This document shows, one piece after another, positions 33,299-41,960 of a stretch of 64,000 nucleotides of DNA. The position numbers and the translations under genes were made by a program. The stretch is from positions 1-64,000 of the forward strand of contig NZ_VHQH01000038.1 of assembly GCF_006517535.1 (NCBI RefSeq), given 5' to 3'. The first letter of the stretch is position 1, and the number at the start of each line of letters is the position of its first letter. Below the pieces are notes generated by a model. That model was given only the letters and a program-made list of their open reading frames with translations. It had not been told where the DNA came from and searched no databases. This DNA is from Schumannella sp. 10F1B-5-1. Its GTDB lineage: Bacteria; Actinomycetota; Actinomycetes; Actinomycetales; Microbacteriaceae.

Positions 33299-34096
33299 TC
33301 AGAAGATGTCGGGCGAGGGCGTCGACGCCCAGCGGATCGCGACGTCGGCGTGGCGGTCGAAGCGGTATCCCGAGCCGCGCACCGTGCGAACGATGTCCTC
33401 GAACGCGCCGAGCTTCGAGCGCAGGCGGCGCACGTGCACGTCGATCGTGCGCTCGTTCGGCACGTCCTCGTCGGTGCCCTCCGACCACAGGCTCGAGAGG
33501 ATCTCGGCGCGCTCGACGGTGCGGCCCTCGCGCAGCACCAGGAACTGCAGCAGCTCGAACTCCTTGTAGGTGAGCGGGGCGGTCTCGCCGTCGAGCACGA
33601 CGCGCTTGCGCGAGATGTCGATCACGACGCCGCTGCGCGGCTCGGGCGCCGCCTCGGGCTCGACGCGCGCCTTCGGCTGGGCCGACGGGTCCTGCAGGGC
33701 GCGACGCACCACATCCACGTCGCGGCCGCCGGCGCCGGCCGGGGCGAGGGCGACGGCGGCGTAGCTCTCGGCGTCGGGAACGAGCTCGCCCACGAGCTCC
33801 TTGAGCGCGCGCACGACGGCGCCGAGGTCGGTGCCGGCGGCGAGGGCCTTGGCCTCGTCGATGCCGATGTAGAGAGCGAATCCGCGGGCCTCGGTGCCCT
33901 CGGGCACGGCGCGGATGCGGCTGGGGGCGCCGGCCGGTGCGGCGGGCGCGACCGGGGCGAGCGGCTCGGCGGCCGGCTGCGGCACGGCGCGGAGACGGGG
34001 AGCGGTGGTCGGGCGGAAGTCGTCGAGAGCGGCGATGGACATGGTGTCGAATCCTTCGGAAGCCTGAGGCGCTGCCGGGGTGTCGAAGTCAGACAT
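33299..34096 (-). CDS. Orphan winged-helix (OmpR/PhoB-type) DNA-binding regulator
   Basis: This 265-aa protein has a C-terminal OmpR/PhoB-type winged helix (VVIDISRKRVVLDGETAPLTYKEFELLQFL, VERAEILSSLW, NERTIDVHVRRLRSKLG, VRGSGYRF). Its N-terminal 160 residues lack the Asp/Lys landmarks of a receiver domain. Residues about 70-130 form a different small alpha/beta domain (GFALYIGIDEAKALAAGTDLG). It is therefore not a standard response regulator and may sense something through that domain. Long Pro/Ala linkers separate the parts. A more internal ATG (34042) could also be the start. Direct repeats upstream are candidate autoregulatory sites. Confidence 0.8.
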   Translation of the reverse strand: MSDFDTPAAPQASEGFDTMSIAALDDFRPTTAPRLRAVPQPAAEPLAPVAPAAPAGAPSRIRAVPEGTEARGFALYIGIDEAKALAAGTDLGAVVRALKELVGELVPDAESYAAVALAPAGAGGRDVDVVRRALQDPSAQPKARVEPEAAPEPRSGVVIDISRKRVVLDGETAPLTYKEFELLQFLVLREGRTVERAEILSSLWSEGTDEDVPNERTIDVHVRRLRSKLGAFEDIVRTVRGSGYRFDRHADVAIRWASTPSPDIF

Positions 34097-34350
34097 GAGC
34101 CTCAGAGGGTGTGCGGTGCTGGTGCGGGAGACGGGTCCATCCGATGAGGACGGAGAACCCGGGGGTCCGCGGGCCGGACGCCGTCTCGACGAGCGGGATG
34201 CTCGGAATCGAGAGGCTGGTCATCGGCAGGACCCGGCGATGGTCTCGCTGGTCAGGCACACATTCGACAGCACATGACCGCACGCGCCGGCATCATCATG
34301 CCGGCATCCCCGAAGGCCTCGAAGGAGGTCTGGGCGTGCACGTTCGCGGT

Positions 34351-34436
34351 CATGCACGCAAGTTTCATGCACGCACGCAACATTCGTCAACATCCGGTCG
34401 GCTCGGATGCGACCGGGCGCGTCACACGGCGTCACA
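34351..34436. promoter_or_regulatory. Two pairs of direct repeats upstream of the winged-helix gene
   Basis: CATGCACGCA occurs at 34351-34360 and 34366-34375. GCGTCACA occurs at 34419-34426 and 34429-34436, a 10-bp period. PhoB-like winged-helix proteins bind direct repeats with a 10-11 bp period, so the second pair fits a binding site for the neighbouring regulator. They lie in the 396-bp gap 34097-34492 between upp and the regulator gene, where I see no gene. Confidence 0.45.
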
Positions 34437-34492
34437 TTGCGCGACGCGCACAGCGCGCAACGCGCAGCAGGTGGAGCGGGTACGCGCTCGGG

Positions 34493-35125
34493 CTACACCA
34501 CGCCGTAGAGGCGGTCGCCCGCGTCGCCGAGGCCCGGGATGATGTAGCCGTTCTCGTTGAGGTGGTCGTCGACCGCACCGAGCACGACCGTCACGTTGCG
34601 GCCGGCGGTCGCCTTCTCGACGGCCTCGAGGCCCTCGGGGGCGGCGAGCAGGCAGACGGCCGTGACGTCGACCGCGCCGCGGTCGAGCAGGTAGTCGATC
34701 GCCGCGATGAGCGAGCCGCCCGTGGCGAGCATCGGGTCGAGCACGAAGCACTGGCGGTCGCTGAGGTCGTCGGGCAGGCGCTCGGCGTAGATGTCGGGCT
34801 GCAGCGTCTCCTCATTGCGCACCATGCCGAGGAAGCCGACCTCGGCTGTCGGCACGAGCTTCACCATGCCCTCGAGCATGCCGAGACCGGCGCGCAGGAT
34901 CGGCACCACCAGCGGCCGCGGCGTCGCGATCGCGAGACCCGTGGTCTCGGCGACGGGCGTCTGCACCGGAACCTCGACGACGCGCACGTTGCGGGTCGCC
35001 TCGTAGGCCAGCAGCGTGACGAGCTCCTCGGCCAGCGCGCGGAACGTCGGCGACGGGGTGCGGTGGTCGCGCAGCACGGTCAGCTTGTGGGTGATGAGCG
35101 GATGGTCGGCGACGTGCACTCGCAT
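34493..35125 (-). CDS. upp: Uracil phosphoribosyltransferase
   Basis: This 210-aa enzyme converts uracil and PRPP to UMP in pyrimidine salvage. It begins [18 protein letters not shown] and has [23 protein letters not shown] (the PRPP loop) and the C-terminal [11 protein letters not shown] uracil-binding segment. It is full length. The ATG follows TAGCCT on the minus strand (35133-35138) by 7 nt, so it is leaderless. It is divergent from tadA. Confidence 0.96.
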   Translation of the reverse strand: MRVHVADHPLITHKLTVLRDHRTPSPTFRALAEELVTLLAYEATRNVRVVEVPVQTPVAETTGLAIATPRPLVVPILRAGLGMLEGMVKLVPTAEVGFLGMVRNEETLQPDIYAERLPDDLSDRQCFVLDPMLATGGSLIAAIDYLLDRGAVDVTAVCLLAAPEGLEAVEKATAGRNVTVVLGAVDDHLNENGYIIPGLGDAGDRLYGVV

Positions 35126-35253
35126 AGGCTTCAGGCTACCCGGCGCGCGGCCGGCGCCGAGACGGCGTCGCGCATCCACCGGGCGTCAGGATGCGCGGCG
35201 CGTGCGACGCGCGGAGTGGTTGCCGAGCAGCTCGAGTCGAAGGGCGGACCCGC

Positions 35254-35718
35254 GTGGAGTCGTCGCTCGCGATCTGGGAGCCGTGGATGCGCCGGGCCCT
35301 CGCCGAGGCCGACCTGGCCGAGCGCGGCGGCGATGTGCCGGTCGGCGCGGTGCTGCTCGACGGCGCGGGCGAGCTGCTCGCGACCGGGCGCAACGAGCGC
35401 GAGCTCAACCAGGATCCGACGGCGCACGCCGAGGTCGTCGCGATCCGGCGCGCGGCCGCGCTGACCCGCGACTGGCACCTGGCCGACACGACGCTCGTGG
35501 TCACGCTCGAGCCGTGCGTGCTCTGCGCCGGCGCGATCGTCGCGGCGCGCATCCCGCGGGTCGTCTTCGGGGCCTGGGATGCGAAGGCGGGCGCCGCCGG
35601 CAGCCAGCACGATCTGCTGCGCGACCGCCGGCAGAACCACCGCGTCGAGGTCGTGCCGGGCGTGCTCGAGGCCGAGTGCGGGGCCGTGCTCGAGCGGTTC
35701 TTCGACGCGAAGCGCTAG
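35254..35718 (+). CDS. tadA: tRNA adenosine(34) deaminase
   Basis: This 154-aa zinc deaminase converts adenosine 34 of tRNA-Arg(ACG) to inosine. It has the metal-binding and catalytic TAHAE (H58, E60) and EPCVLCAGA (C88, C91), with FGAWDAKAGAAGS and the C-terminal ECGAVLERFF helix. GTG 35254 is chosen because AGGGCGG lies upstream and family homology starts at WEPWMRRAL; ATG 35287 is the alternative. The stop codon lies inside the first unit of an 11-bp tandem repeat. Confidence 0.93.
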   Translation: MESSLAIWEPWMRRALAEADLAERGGDVPVGAVLLDGAGELLATGRNERELNQDPTAHAEVVAIRRAAALTRDWHLADTTLVVTLEPCVLCAGAIVAARIPRVVFGAWDAKAGAAGSQHDLLRDRRQNHRVEVVPGVLEAECGAVLERFFDAKR

Positions 35719-35766
35719 CGGAGCGCCGGCGAGGCGCTGGCGGAGCGCTGGCGGAGCGCTGCGGGG
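35712..35766 (+). repeat. Five tandem 11-bp units (GCGCTGGCGGA type)
   Basis: Units start at 35712, 35723, 35734, 35745 and 35756. Units 3 and 4 are identical (GCGCTGGCGGA), unit 1 differs at one base and contains the tadA stop (TAG), and units 2 and 5 are diverged. The array fills most of the gap before the convergent LCP gene. Confidence 0.85.
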
Positions 35767-35795
35767 CGCGGGCGACGTGCTGTCGGGAGACCCGC

Positions 35796-37046
35796 TCAGC
35801 CGGTCTGACCGCGCGAGCAGGTCTGCTGCGCCGCCGACTGGCCGGTGATGCTGCTCGGCAGCTCGACGGGGGTGTTCGGGTCGGCGGATGCCGCCCCCGA
35901 GGGGTCGCCCGACGCGCTCGCGCCCGGCGACGCGGTCTGCGTGGGATCCGCCGAGGCGCCGCTGTCGACCGCAGCCCCGCCCAGCTTGCCGGCCGTGACG
36001 GCCTGGTCGGCGGCGATGGCGTCGGTGAGGATCGTCGCGTCGCGCTTGTTGGCGATCGTCACGCTGACTCCGTTGATGTAGGTCGGCGTCGACGGGTACT
36101 GCACGAACGAGATGCGGTCGGCCGGGATGTCCTTCAGCGCGACGGCGATCGAGATCATCGTCTCGTTGTTCGCGAGCTCGGTGCTGAGCTGCATGTTGTC
36201 GGCGGCGGCCGTGGCCAGGTTGTAGAGCGTGACCGGGTTGGTGAGCGTATCGGCGCTCCTGATCTTGCGGATCAGCGCCGACATGAAGACCTGCTGGTTG
36301 CCGATGCGCATGAGGTCGCTGCCGTCGGGCAGGCCGTGGCGGGTGCGCAGGAACGCGAGCGCCTGAGCGCCCTGGATCGTGCTCGACCCCGCCGGCAGGT
36401 CGAGGCCCGACTTGGGGTCGTCGATCGGGGTGGCGAGGCAGACCTCGACACCGCCGACCGCATCCGACATGGCGACGACGCCGTCGAACTCGATCTTGGC
36501 GGCGTAGTCGACGTTCAGGCCCGTGAGGCCGGTGACGGCGGCGGCGACGCAGCCGAGCCCGCCGCGCGAGAGCGCCTCGTTGAACTTGACCTGGCTGACG
36601 GCCGAGGCCTTGCTGCCGTTGTCGCGGGTGCAGGCGGCCTGGGGGCCGTAGAGGTCGCGCGGGATGCTGAGGGCCGTGACCGACTTCGACACCGGCGAGA
36701 TGTGCACCAGGATCGTGACGTCGTTGAGGTTCTCGCCGCGGTCGCCGTAGCTGCTGTTGCCGCCACCGGAGTCGCTGCCGACGAGCAGCAGGTTGACGGG
36801 GCCCGAGATCGCGCCGACCTTGGGCGGCTTCTGGCCCTCCTGCGTGATGCTGACGGCGTTCTTCGAGATCGTGTTCGAGATGCGGTAGACCGCGAAGGCG
36901 GCGACCGATCCGGCGCTGATCACGCCGACCGCGAGGGTCAGGGCGAGCACGCCGGCGATGGTGCGCGCGGCGCCGCGGCGTCGCTGGCGCCCGTGCCGGG
37001 CGCGGGTCGCGGGCACGGTCGTGTCGCGTTCGCTCCGGCCCGGCAT
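35796..37046 (-). CDS. LCP-family (LytR-CpsA-Psr) cell wall ligase
   Basis: This 416-aa membrane-anchored protein has a short basic cytoplasmic tail, one transmembrane helix (GVLALTLAVGVISAGSVAAF, residues about 32-51) and an extracellular LCP domain with LLLVGSD, DVTILVHISP, SIPRDLYG and LAFLRTRHGLPDGSDLMRIGNQQ, whose Arg residues bind the lipid pyrophosphate. These enzymes attach teichoic acid or other glycopolymers to peptidoglycan or mycolate-free cell walls. The C-terminal 70 residues are Ser/Ala/Asp-rich. The start is leaderless: TAGCGT (37053-37058 on the minus strand) then 6 nt then ATG. Confidence 0.9.
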   Translation of the reverse strand: MPGRSERDTTVPATRARHGRQRRRGAARTIAGVLALTLAVGVISAGSVAAFAVYRISNTISKNAVSITQEGQKPPKVGAISGPVNLLLVGSDSGGGNSSYGDRGENLNDVTILVHISPVSKSVTALSIPRDLYGPQAACTRDNGSKASAVSQVKFNEALSRGGLGCVAAAVTGLTGLNVDYAAKIEFDGVVAMSDAVGGVEVCLATPIDDPKSGLDLPAGSSTIQGAQALAFLRTRHGLPDGSDLMRIGNQQVFMSALIRKIRSADTLTNPVTLYNLATAAADNMQLSTELANNETMISIAVALKDIPADRISFVQYPSTPTYINGVSVTIANKRDATILTDAIAADQAVTAGKLGGAAVDSGASADPTQTASPGASASGDPSGAASADPNTPVELPSSITGQSAAQQTCSRGQTG

Positions 37047-37127
37047 GCGGTCACGCTAGCAACGCGCGACCCCGAGCGACCTGGAAGCGCGCCGGATTCC
37101 GGGCCCTCGTGCCGTGGACTGGGGGCG

Positions 37128-38099
37128 TCAGTCGGCCGACTTGATGATGATGCGGTCGGTCGAGGGCGCATCCGCCGCCGACGGGATGTAGATGTCGGGC
37201 TCGATGTAGATCACGCGCGCCTGCGGCACGGCCTCGCGGATGTCGGACTCGATCGTGTTGATCGCCGAGGCGATCTCGGGCAGGCGCGTCGCCCGCGGCA
37301 GGGCGACCTTGGCGGCGACGAGCAGCTCGTCGGGGCCGAGGTAGAGCGTCTTCATGTGGATGAGCGCTTCGACCTGCTGGTGGGCGTTGAAGGCGTCGCG
37401 GATGCGCACGGTCTCCTCGGGGCTCGCGCCCTCGCCGATCAGCAGGCTCTTGGTCTCGATGCCCAGGATGATCGCCACGAGCACCAGCAGGATGCCGATG
37501 AGCAGGGTCCCGATCGCGTCGAATGCGGCGTTGCCCGTGATCGCGGTGAGTCCGACGCCGAGTGCGGCGAAGACGAGGCCGGTGAGCGCCGCCGTGTCCT
37601 CGAGCAGCACGACCGGCAGCTCGGGCGCCTTCGCGCGCCGCACGAACTGCACCCAGGTGCCGTCGCCCTTGAACGGACGCGACTCGTTGATCGCGGTGCG
37701 CAGCGAGAAGCCCTCGAGCACGATCGCGATGCCCAGCACGACGAGCGGCAGCCACACGTTCTCGAGCTCGTGCGGGTGCTGCAGCTTCTCGATGCCCTCA
37801 TAGATCGAGAACACGCCGCCGATCGTGAACAGGATGATCGAGACGATGAAGGCGTAGAGGTAGCGCACGCGACCGTAGCCGAACGGGTGCTCCGCATCCG
37901 CCGCCTTCTTCGCGCGCCGGCCGCCGATCAGCAGCAGCACCTGGTTGGCGGTGTCGGCGAGCGAGTGCACGCTCTCGGCGAGCATCGAGCTCGAGCCGGA
38001 GAAGAGGAACGCGATGAACTTCGTGATCGCGATGCCGAGGTTGGCTCCCATCGCCGCCAGGATCGCCTTGCTGCCACCGCTCGCGCTCACGAACCGCAC
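37128..38099 (-). CDS. Cation diffusion facilitator transporter
   Basis: This 323-aa CDF-family antiporter has six transmembrane helices and a cytoplasmic C-terminal domain. The TM2 metal site SVHSLADT (HxxxD) is present, but the TM5 position reads LLEDTAALTG rather than HxxxD. That pattern is like the ZnT9 (SLC30A9) subgroup, so the transported metal is uncertain. GTG 38099 is chosen because upstream codons would run into the divergent proC promoter. The minus-strand -10 TAGGTT (38126-38131) overlaps the proC -10 by two bases. Confidence 0.85.
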   Translation of the reverse strand: MRFVSASGGSKAILAAMGANLGIAITKFIAFLFSGSSSMLAESVHSLADTANQVLLLIGGRRAKKAADAEHPFGYGRVRYLYAFIVSIILFTIGGVFSIYEGIEKLQHPHELENVWLPLVVLGIAIVLEGFSLRTAINESRPFKGDGTWVQFVRRAKAPELPVVLLEDTAALTGLVFAALGVGLTAITGNAAFDAIGTLLIGILLVLVAIILGIETKSLLIGEGASPEETVRIRDAFNAHQQVEALIHMKTLYLGPDELLVAAKVALPRATRLPEIASAINTIESDIREAVPQARVIYIEPDIYIPSAADAPSTDRIIIKSAD

Positions 38100-38142
38100 C
38101 TCGTCTCGTCTCGACAGTGCCCCCAAACCTACACTTGCGAGA

Positions 38143-38976
38143 GTGACTGATCTTCCTGCCATCGCGATCCTCGGAGCCGGCTCGATGGGAGGGGCGATCC
38201 TCAGCGGTCTGCGCTCGCCCGACGTGCATGTCGACGGCGGCATCCGCGTCACCAACCGCACGGTCGCGAAGGCGGATGCGCTGGCCGGCGACGGCGTGAC
38301 CTCCTACGCCCTCGAGCGCGACGCCGAGGGCAGCGCGCTCGCGCTGACGGGCGCGAAGATCGTGCTGATCGGCGTGAAGCCCTACATGGTCGCCGATCTG
38401 CTCGACGACATCCGCGACCACCTCGAGCCCGATGCGATCGTCGTCAGCCTCGCCGCCGGCGTCACGGCGGCGAGCATGGAGGAGCGCATTCCGAACGTCG
38501 TCGTGCGCTCGATGCCGAACACGCCGTCGACCGTCGGGCTCGGTGTGACCGGCGTCGCGGGCGGCTCGCGCGCCTCCGACGACGACGTGGCGCTCGTCGC
38601 CCGCCTGTTCGAGACCGTCGGCTCGGTCGTCGTCGTCGAGGAGGACCAGATCGCCGCGCTCTCGACGATATCGGGCTCGGGCCCGGCGTTCGTGTTCCTC
38701 TTCATCGAGAAGTACATCGAGGTCGCCCGCGGTCTCGGCTTCGACGCCGAGCAGGCGAGGACCATGGTCGAGGGCACGTTCCGCGGCGCGAGCGAGCTGC
38801 TCGCCGCCGCCGGCGACGACGTGGATGCGGCCGAGCTGCGCCGTCGCGTCACCAGCCCGAAGGGCACCACCGAGAAGGCCGTCGAGGTGCTCGAGTCGGG
38901 CGACCTGGCCGGACTCTTCGCCCGCGCATCCCAGGCCGCGATCCAGCGCACGCAGGAGATCGCCGAGGGGCGCTGA
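38143..38976 (+). CDS. proC: Pyrroline-5-carboxylate reductase
   Basis: This 277-aa enzyme makes the last step of proline synthesis, reducing pyrroline-5-carboxylate with NAD(P)H. Motifs are AILGAGSMGGAIL at the N terminus, GVKPYMV, RSMPNTPSTVGLGVTG, and the dimerisation domain with SGSGPAFVFLFIE and the TSPKGTTEKAV signature. The GTG start at 38143 lies 7 nt after TACACT (38130-38135), indicating a leaderless mRNA. Confidence 0.94.
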   Translation: MTDLPAIAILGAGSMGGAILSGLRSPDVHVDGGIRVTNRTVAKADALAGDGVTSYALERDAEGSALALTGAKIVLIGVKPYMVADLLDDIRDHLEPDAIVVSLAAGVTAASMEERIPNVVVRSMPNTPSTVGLGVTGVAGGSRASDDDVALVARLFETVGSVVVVEEDQIAALSTISGSGPAFVFLFIEKYIEVARGLGFDAEQARTMVEGTFRGASELLAAAGDDVDAAELRRRVTSPKGTTEKAVEVLESGDLAGLFARASQAAIQRTQEIAEGR

Positions 38977-39003
38977 GCGCGCATCCCGGCTGGAGAGCTC
39001 GCC

Positions 39004-39672
39004 TCAGGAGCTCTGGGCGAAGCGCTCGATGTCCTTCGAGTTGCCGCTGGCGATGATCAGATCGTGGTTCGAGACGACGGTCTCGGGCGTCGCGTAGGTG
39101 AAGTCCTTGCCGGGGCTCTTGACGCCCACGACCGTCACGCCGAACTTCTTGCGCACCTGCGAGTCGGCGAGCGACATGCCGCGGATCGGCTTCGGCGGGT
39201 ACATCTTGACGACCGCGAAGTCGTCGTCGAACTCGATGAAGTCGATCATGCGGCCGTTGACCAGGTGCGCGACGCGCTCGCCGGCCTCGGCCTCGGGGTA
39301 GATCACGTGGTTCGCGCCGATGCGCGACAGGATCTTGCCGTGCGACTGACTGATCGCCTTCGCCCAGATCTGCGGGATCTTGAGGTCGACCAGGTTCGCC
39401 GTGATCAGCACGCTCGCCTCGATCGACGAGCCCACCGCGACCACCGCGATCGGGAAGTCGCCGGCGCCGATCTGGCGCAGGGCGTCGATCGAGCGCGCAT
39501 CCGCCTGCACGGCGTGGGTGACGCGCTCCGACCACTTCTGCACGAGGCCGGCGTCCTCGTCGACGACGAGCACGTCGCGGTCGAGCCGCTCGAGCTGACC
39601 GGCGGTGGCGGCGCCGAAGCGGCCGAGTCCGATGACGAGCACCGGCGCATCCGCGGGGATCCTGTCAACCAA
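39004..39672 (-). CDS. Trk/Ktr potassium uptake NAD-binding subunit
   Basis: This 222-aa regulatory subunit has an N-terminal RCK domain (VLVIGLGRFGAATAGQL, conserved acidic VDED after strand 2) and a C-terminal TrkA-C domain from about residue 135. It gates the membrane subunit encoded just upstream by binding nucleotides. The start codon is TTG, within the stop region of the transporter gene (8-nt overlap), so the two are translated as a coupled pair. The size is that of a KtrA/KtrC-type single-RCK subunit. Confidence 0.92.
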   Translation of the reverse strand: MVDRIPADAPVLVIGLGRFGAATAGQLERLDRDVLVVDEDAGLVQKWSERVTHAVQADARSIDALRQIGAGDFPIAVVAVGSSIEASVLITANLVDLKIPQIWAKAISQSHGKILSRIGANHVIYPEAEAGERVAHLVNGRMIDFIEFDDDFAVVKMYPPKPIRGMSLADSQVRKKFGVTVVGVKSPGKDFTYATPETVVSNHDLIIASGNSKDIERFAQSS

Positions 39673-41143
39673 CGATGGGCCTCTCTTCCGGTCGCCTGAA
39701 CAGCTGCCGCCGGGTCGACGACGCGAGCGCGGCGGCCAGGGTCACCGTGCCGATGCGCCCGAAGAACATGGTGGCCGCCAGGATCCACTGTGCCGGTTCC
39801 GAGGCGGATGCGGTGAATCCGGTCGACAGTCCGCAGGTCGCGAACGCGCTGATCGCGTCGAACAGGATGTAGTCCAGCCGCTCATCGGGGGTGATCCACA
39901 GCAGCAGCACCGATGACACCGCGACCGTCGTGGCGCCCCACAGCACCACGCTCACCGCCAGCCGCAGCACATCGGGCGGGATGCGGCGCTCGAAGGCCTC
40001 CATGTCATCCACGCCCTTGGCCTCGGCGAACGCCGCGAGGAACAGGATCGCCAGCGTCGTGACCTTGATGCCGCCGGCGGTCGACGCCGAGCCGCCGCCG
40101 ACGAACATCAGCATGTCGATGACCATCAGGCTCGACCCGTCGAACTGGTGCATGTCGAGGGTCGCGAATCCGCCCGACCTCGCCATCGATGAGATGAAGA
40201 AGCTCTGCAGGATGCGCTGGCCCGGGTCCATGCCCTTCATCGACGCCGCATTGTCGAACTCGAGCACGAAGAACACGACGGCGCCGGCCACTAGCAGGAA
40301 CAGCGAGGTGACCAGCGACAGCTTCACGTGCAGCGACCACTGGCGCGGATGCAGCAGATGCCTGCTCAGCACGTAGATCACCGGGAAGCCGATCGCGCCG
40401 AGGAACACCCCGATCATCAGCACCGTCAGAAACCACGGGTCGGTCGCGTAGGGGTCGAGGCCCTCGGAGGTCGGCAGGAATCCGGTGTTCGTGAACGCCA
40501 TCGCCGAGATGTAGACCGACTGCCAGGCGGCGCTGAGCGGGTCGACGCCCTGGATGAGCATGCGCGGGAACAGCAGCGCCGCGACGCCCGCCTCGATCAC
40601 CAGCACGCTCAGCGCGACCGTGCGCAGCAGGCTTCCGGTCTCGCCGAGCCGCACGGCCTGCCCCTCGGAGACCGGGCCCTTGCGCAGTCGCAGCGGGTTC
40701 GCATCCCCGGCCGCGATCAGCCGAGTGCGCAGGCCCAGCTTGCGGCTGATCACGAGCCCGAGGATCGACGCCAGCGTGAGCACGCCGATGCCGCCGATCT
40801 CGACGCCGATGAACACGAACAGATGGCCCCAGCCCGACCAGTAGGTCGCCATGTCGACGGTCGAGAGGCCCGTCACGCAGATGACCGACACCGCCGTGAA
40901 CGCGGCGTCGATGAGGTTCGGCACCTCGCCCGAGGTCGTCGAGATCGGCAGCAGGAACAGGCCGGTGAAGAGCAGGATCAGGATGCCGAACACCGTGAGC
41001 GCGAAGCGCGCCGGGGTCGAGCCAGCGAAATCCTCGACGCCCTCGCGCAGGCGGTAGAGCAGGGGGTCGCGCTGCACGGGCTTCGTGCGCATCGCCACCC
41101 CCGGGTCTCGTGCGGCCGGGCGCATCCCGACGACGCGGGCCAT
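39665..41143 (-). CDS. TrkH/KtrB-type potassium uptake membrane subunit
   Basis: This protein of about 492 aa has the four pore-loop filter segments of TrkH/KtrB: VTGLSTVD, FTNTGF, RSGGFAT and TCGLSTGF, each with a filter glycine, and eight or more transmembrane helices. It moves K+ (or Na+/K+) inward with the RCK subunit encoded next. Three in-frame ATGs are possible (41143, 41125, 41092). The first is taken because the divergent ArsR promoter begins beyond it; the N-terminal 20 residues are weakly supported. Confidence 0.9.
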   Translation of the reverse strand: MARVVGMRPAARDPGVAMRTKPVQRDPLLYRLREGVEDFAGSTPARFALTVFGILILLFTGLFLLPISTTSGEVPNLIDAAFTAVSVICVTGLSTVDMATYWSGWGHLFVFIGVEIGGIGVLTLASILGLVISRKLGLRTRLIAAGDANPLRLRKGPVSEGQAVRLGETGSLLRTVALSVLVIEAGVAALLFPRMLIQGVDPLSAAWQSVYISAMAFTNTGFLPTSEGLDPYATDPWFLTVLMIGVFLGAIGFPVIYVLSRHLLHPRQWSLHVKLSLVTSLFLLVAGAVVFFVLEFDNAASMKGMDPGQRILQSFFISSMARSGGFATLDMHQFDGSSLMVIDMLMFVGGGSASTAGGIKVTTLAILFLAAFAEAKGVDDMEAFERRIPPDVLRLAVSVVLWGATTVAVSSVLLLWITPDERLDYILFDAISAFATCGLSTGFTASASEPAQWILAATMFFGRIGTVTLAAALASSTRRQLFRRPEERPIVG

Positions 41144-41178
41144 GGTATCCCCGAGGGATGCCCGACTAGGTTTGAGGA

Positions 41179-41652
41179 ATGGCGGACATCTTCGACGTGG
41201 TCGCAGACCCCACCCGACGACAGCTGCTCGGGCGGCTCCTGCAGCTCGCACCCCGCCCCGGCGTGGCCGGCGAGATCAGCGTGGGTCAGCTCGTCATCGA
41301 GCTCGGCATCAGCCAGCCCACCGTGTCGAAGCACCTCAAGACGCTGCGCGAGCACGGACTCGTGACCGTGCGCGAAGAGGGGCAGCACCGCTACTACCGG
41401 CTCGACCCGGAGCCGCTCATCGAGGTCGAGCAGTTCATCGGCCCCTTCGCCGAGGCCGCGGGCGTGACCGCCGCCGACCGCGAACCCGACCCCCTCGCCC
41501 CCGTCTACGCCGCCTGGGCCGGCACCGAGGTCGGCAGCCGGCTCGGCCGCGCCGCCGCCACGACCGCCTTCGGCGCGCGCTCGGCGCTGGCCGGCGCGCA
41601 GGAGCGGCTCGGCGAGCTGGGCGAGGCGCTGCCCTGGGCGAAGCGCGGCTGA
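41179..41652 (+). CDS. ArsR-family transcriptional regulator
   Basis: This 157-aa protein has a winged-helix domain of the ArsR/SmtB type (FDVVADPTRRQLLGRLL, LGISQPTVSKHLKTLREHGLV, REEGQHRYYRLD). No cysteine metal site is visible, so it probably senses something other than a thiophilic metal. The C-terminal third is Ala-rich. It is divergent from the potassium transporter gene and begins 6 nt after TAGGTT (41167-41172), leaderless. It could regulate the Trk/Ktr pair. Confidence 0.87.
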   Translation: MADIFDVVADPTRRQLLGRLLQLAPRPGVAGEISVGQLVIELGISQPTVSKHLKTLREHGLVTVREEGQHRYYRLDPEPLIEVEQFIGPFAEAAGVTAADREPDPLAPVYAAWAGTEVGSRLGRAAATTAFGARSALAGAQERLGELGEALPWAKRG

Positions 41653-41707
41653 ACCCCGCGCTCGCGGCGTTCGCGGGACGCGCGTGCTCGCGCACCGCGC
41701 TTCGACG

Positions 41708-41777
41708 ACGCAACTCAGCAGGGATCGCGCTCGGCGACCGACGCGGGTCACGTGGGCGGGCTCGTGCTGAGTTGCGT
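41708..41777. repeat. Hairpin repeat, family B
   Basis: The arms are ACGCAACTCAGCA (41708-41720) and TGCTGAGTTGCGT (41765-41777), a perfect 13-bp stem. The centre contains CGACGCGGGTCACGTGGGCGG, close to the centres of other family B copies. It lies in the 308-bp gap 41653-41960, whose remaining part (41800-41960) shows no further element that I can support. Confidence 0.85.
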
Positions 41778-41960
41778 CACGGCGCCCGCGCGACGGCACC
41801 TGCACTGGGGGCGGATGCGCACAGCAGGTGCTGAGGGAACCCCTAGACGCGCATCCACATCTGCCCCTATGCTCACGCTCGAGCACTCCAGTCACACTGG
41901 TCACAGCGTGCTCGTGGACTGGATCGCACCGCACTCGCGTGCTGGAACTCAGGGGCTCGA

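Noticed and set aside
38994-39014. AGAGCTC/GAGCTCT hairpin between proC and the potassium regulator gene
   Set aside because: Only 7 bp and overlapping the coding end of the convergent gene; too weak to call a terminator.
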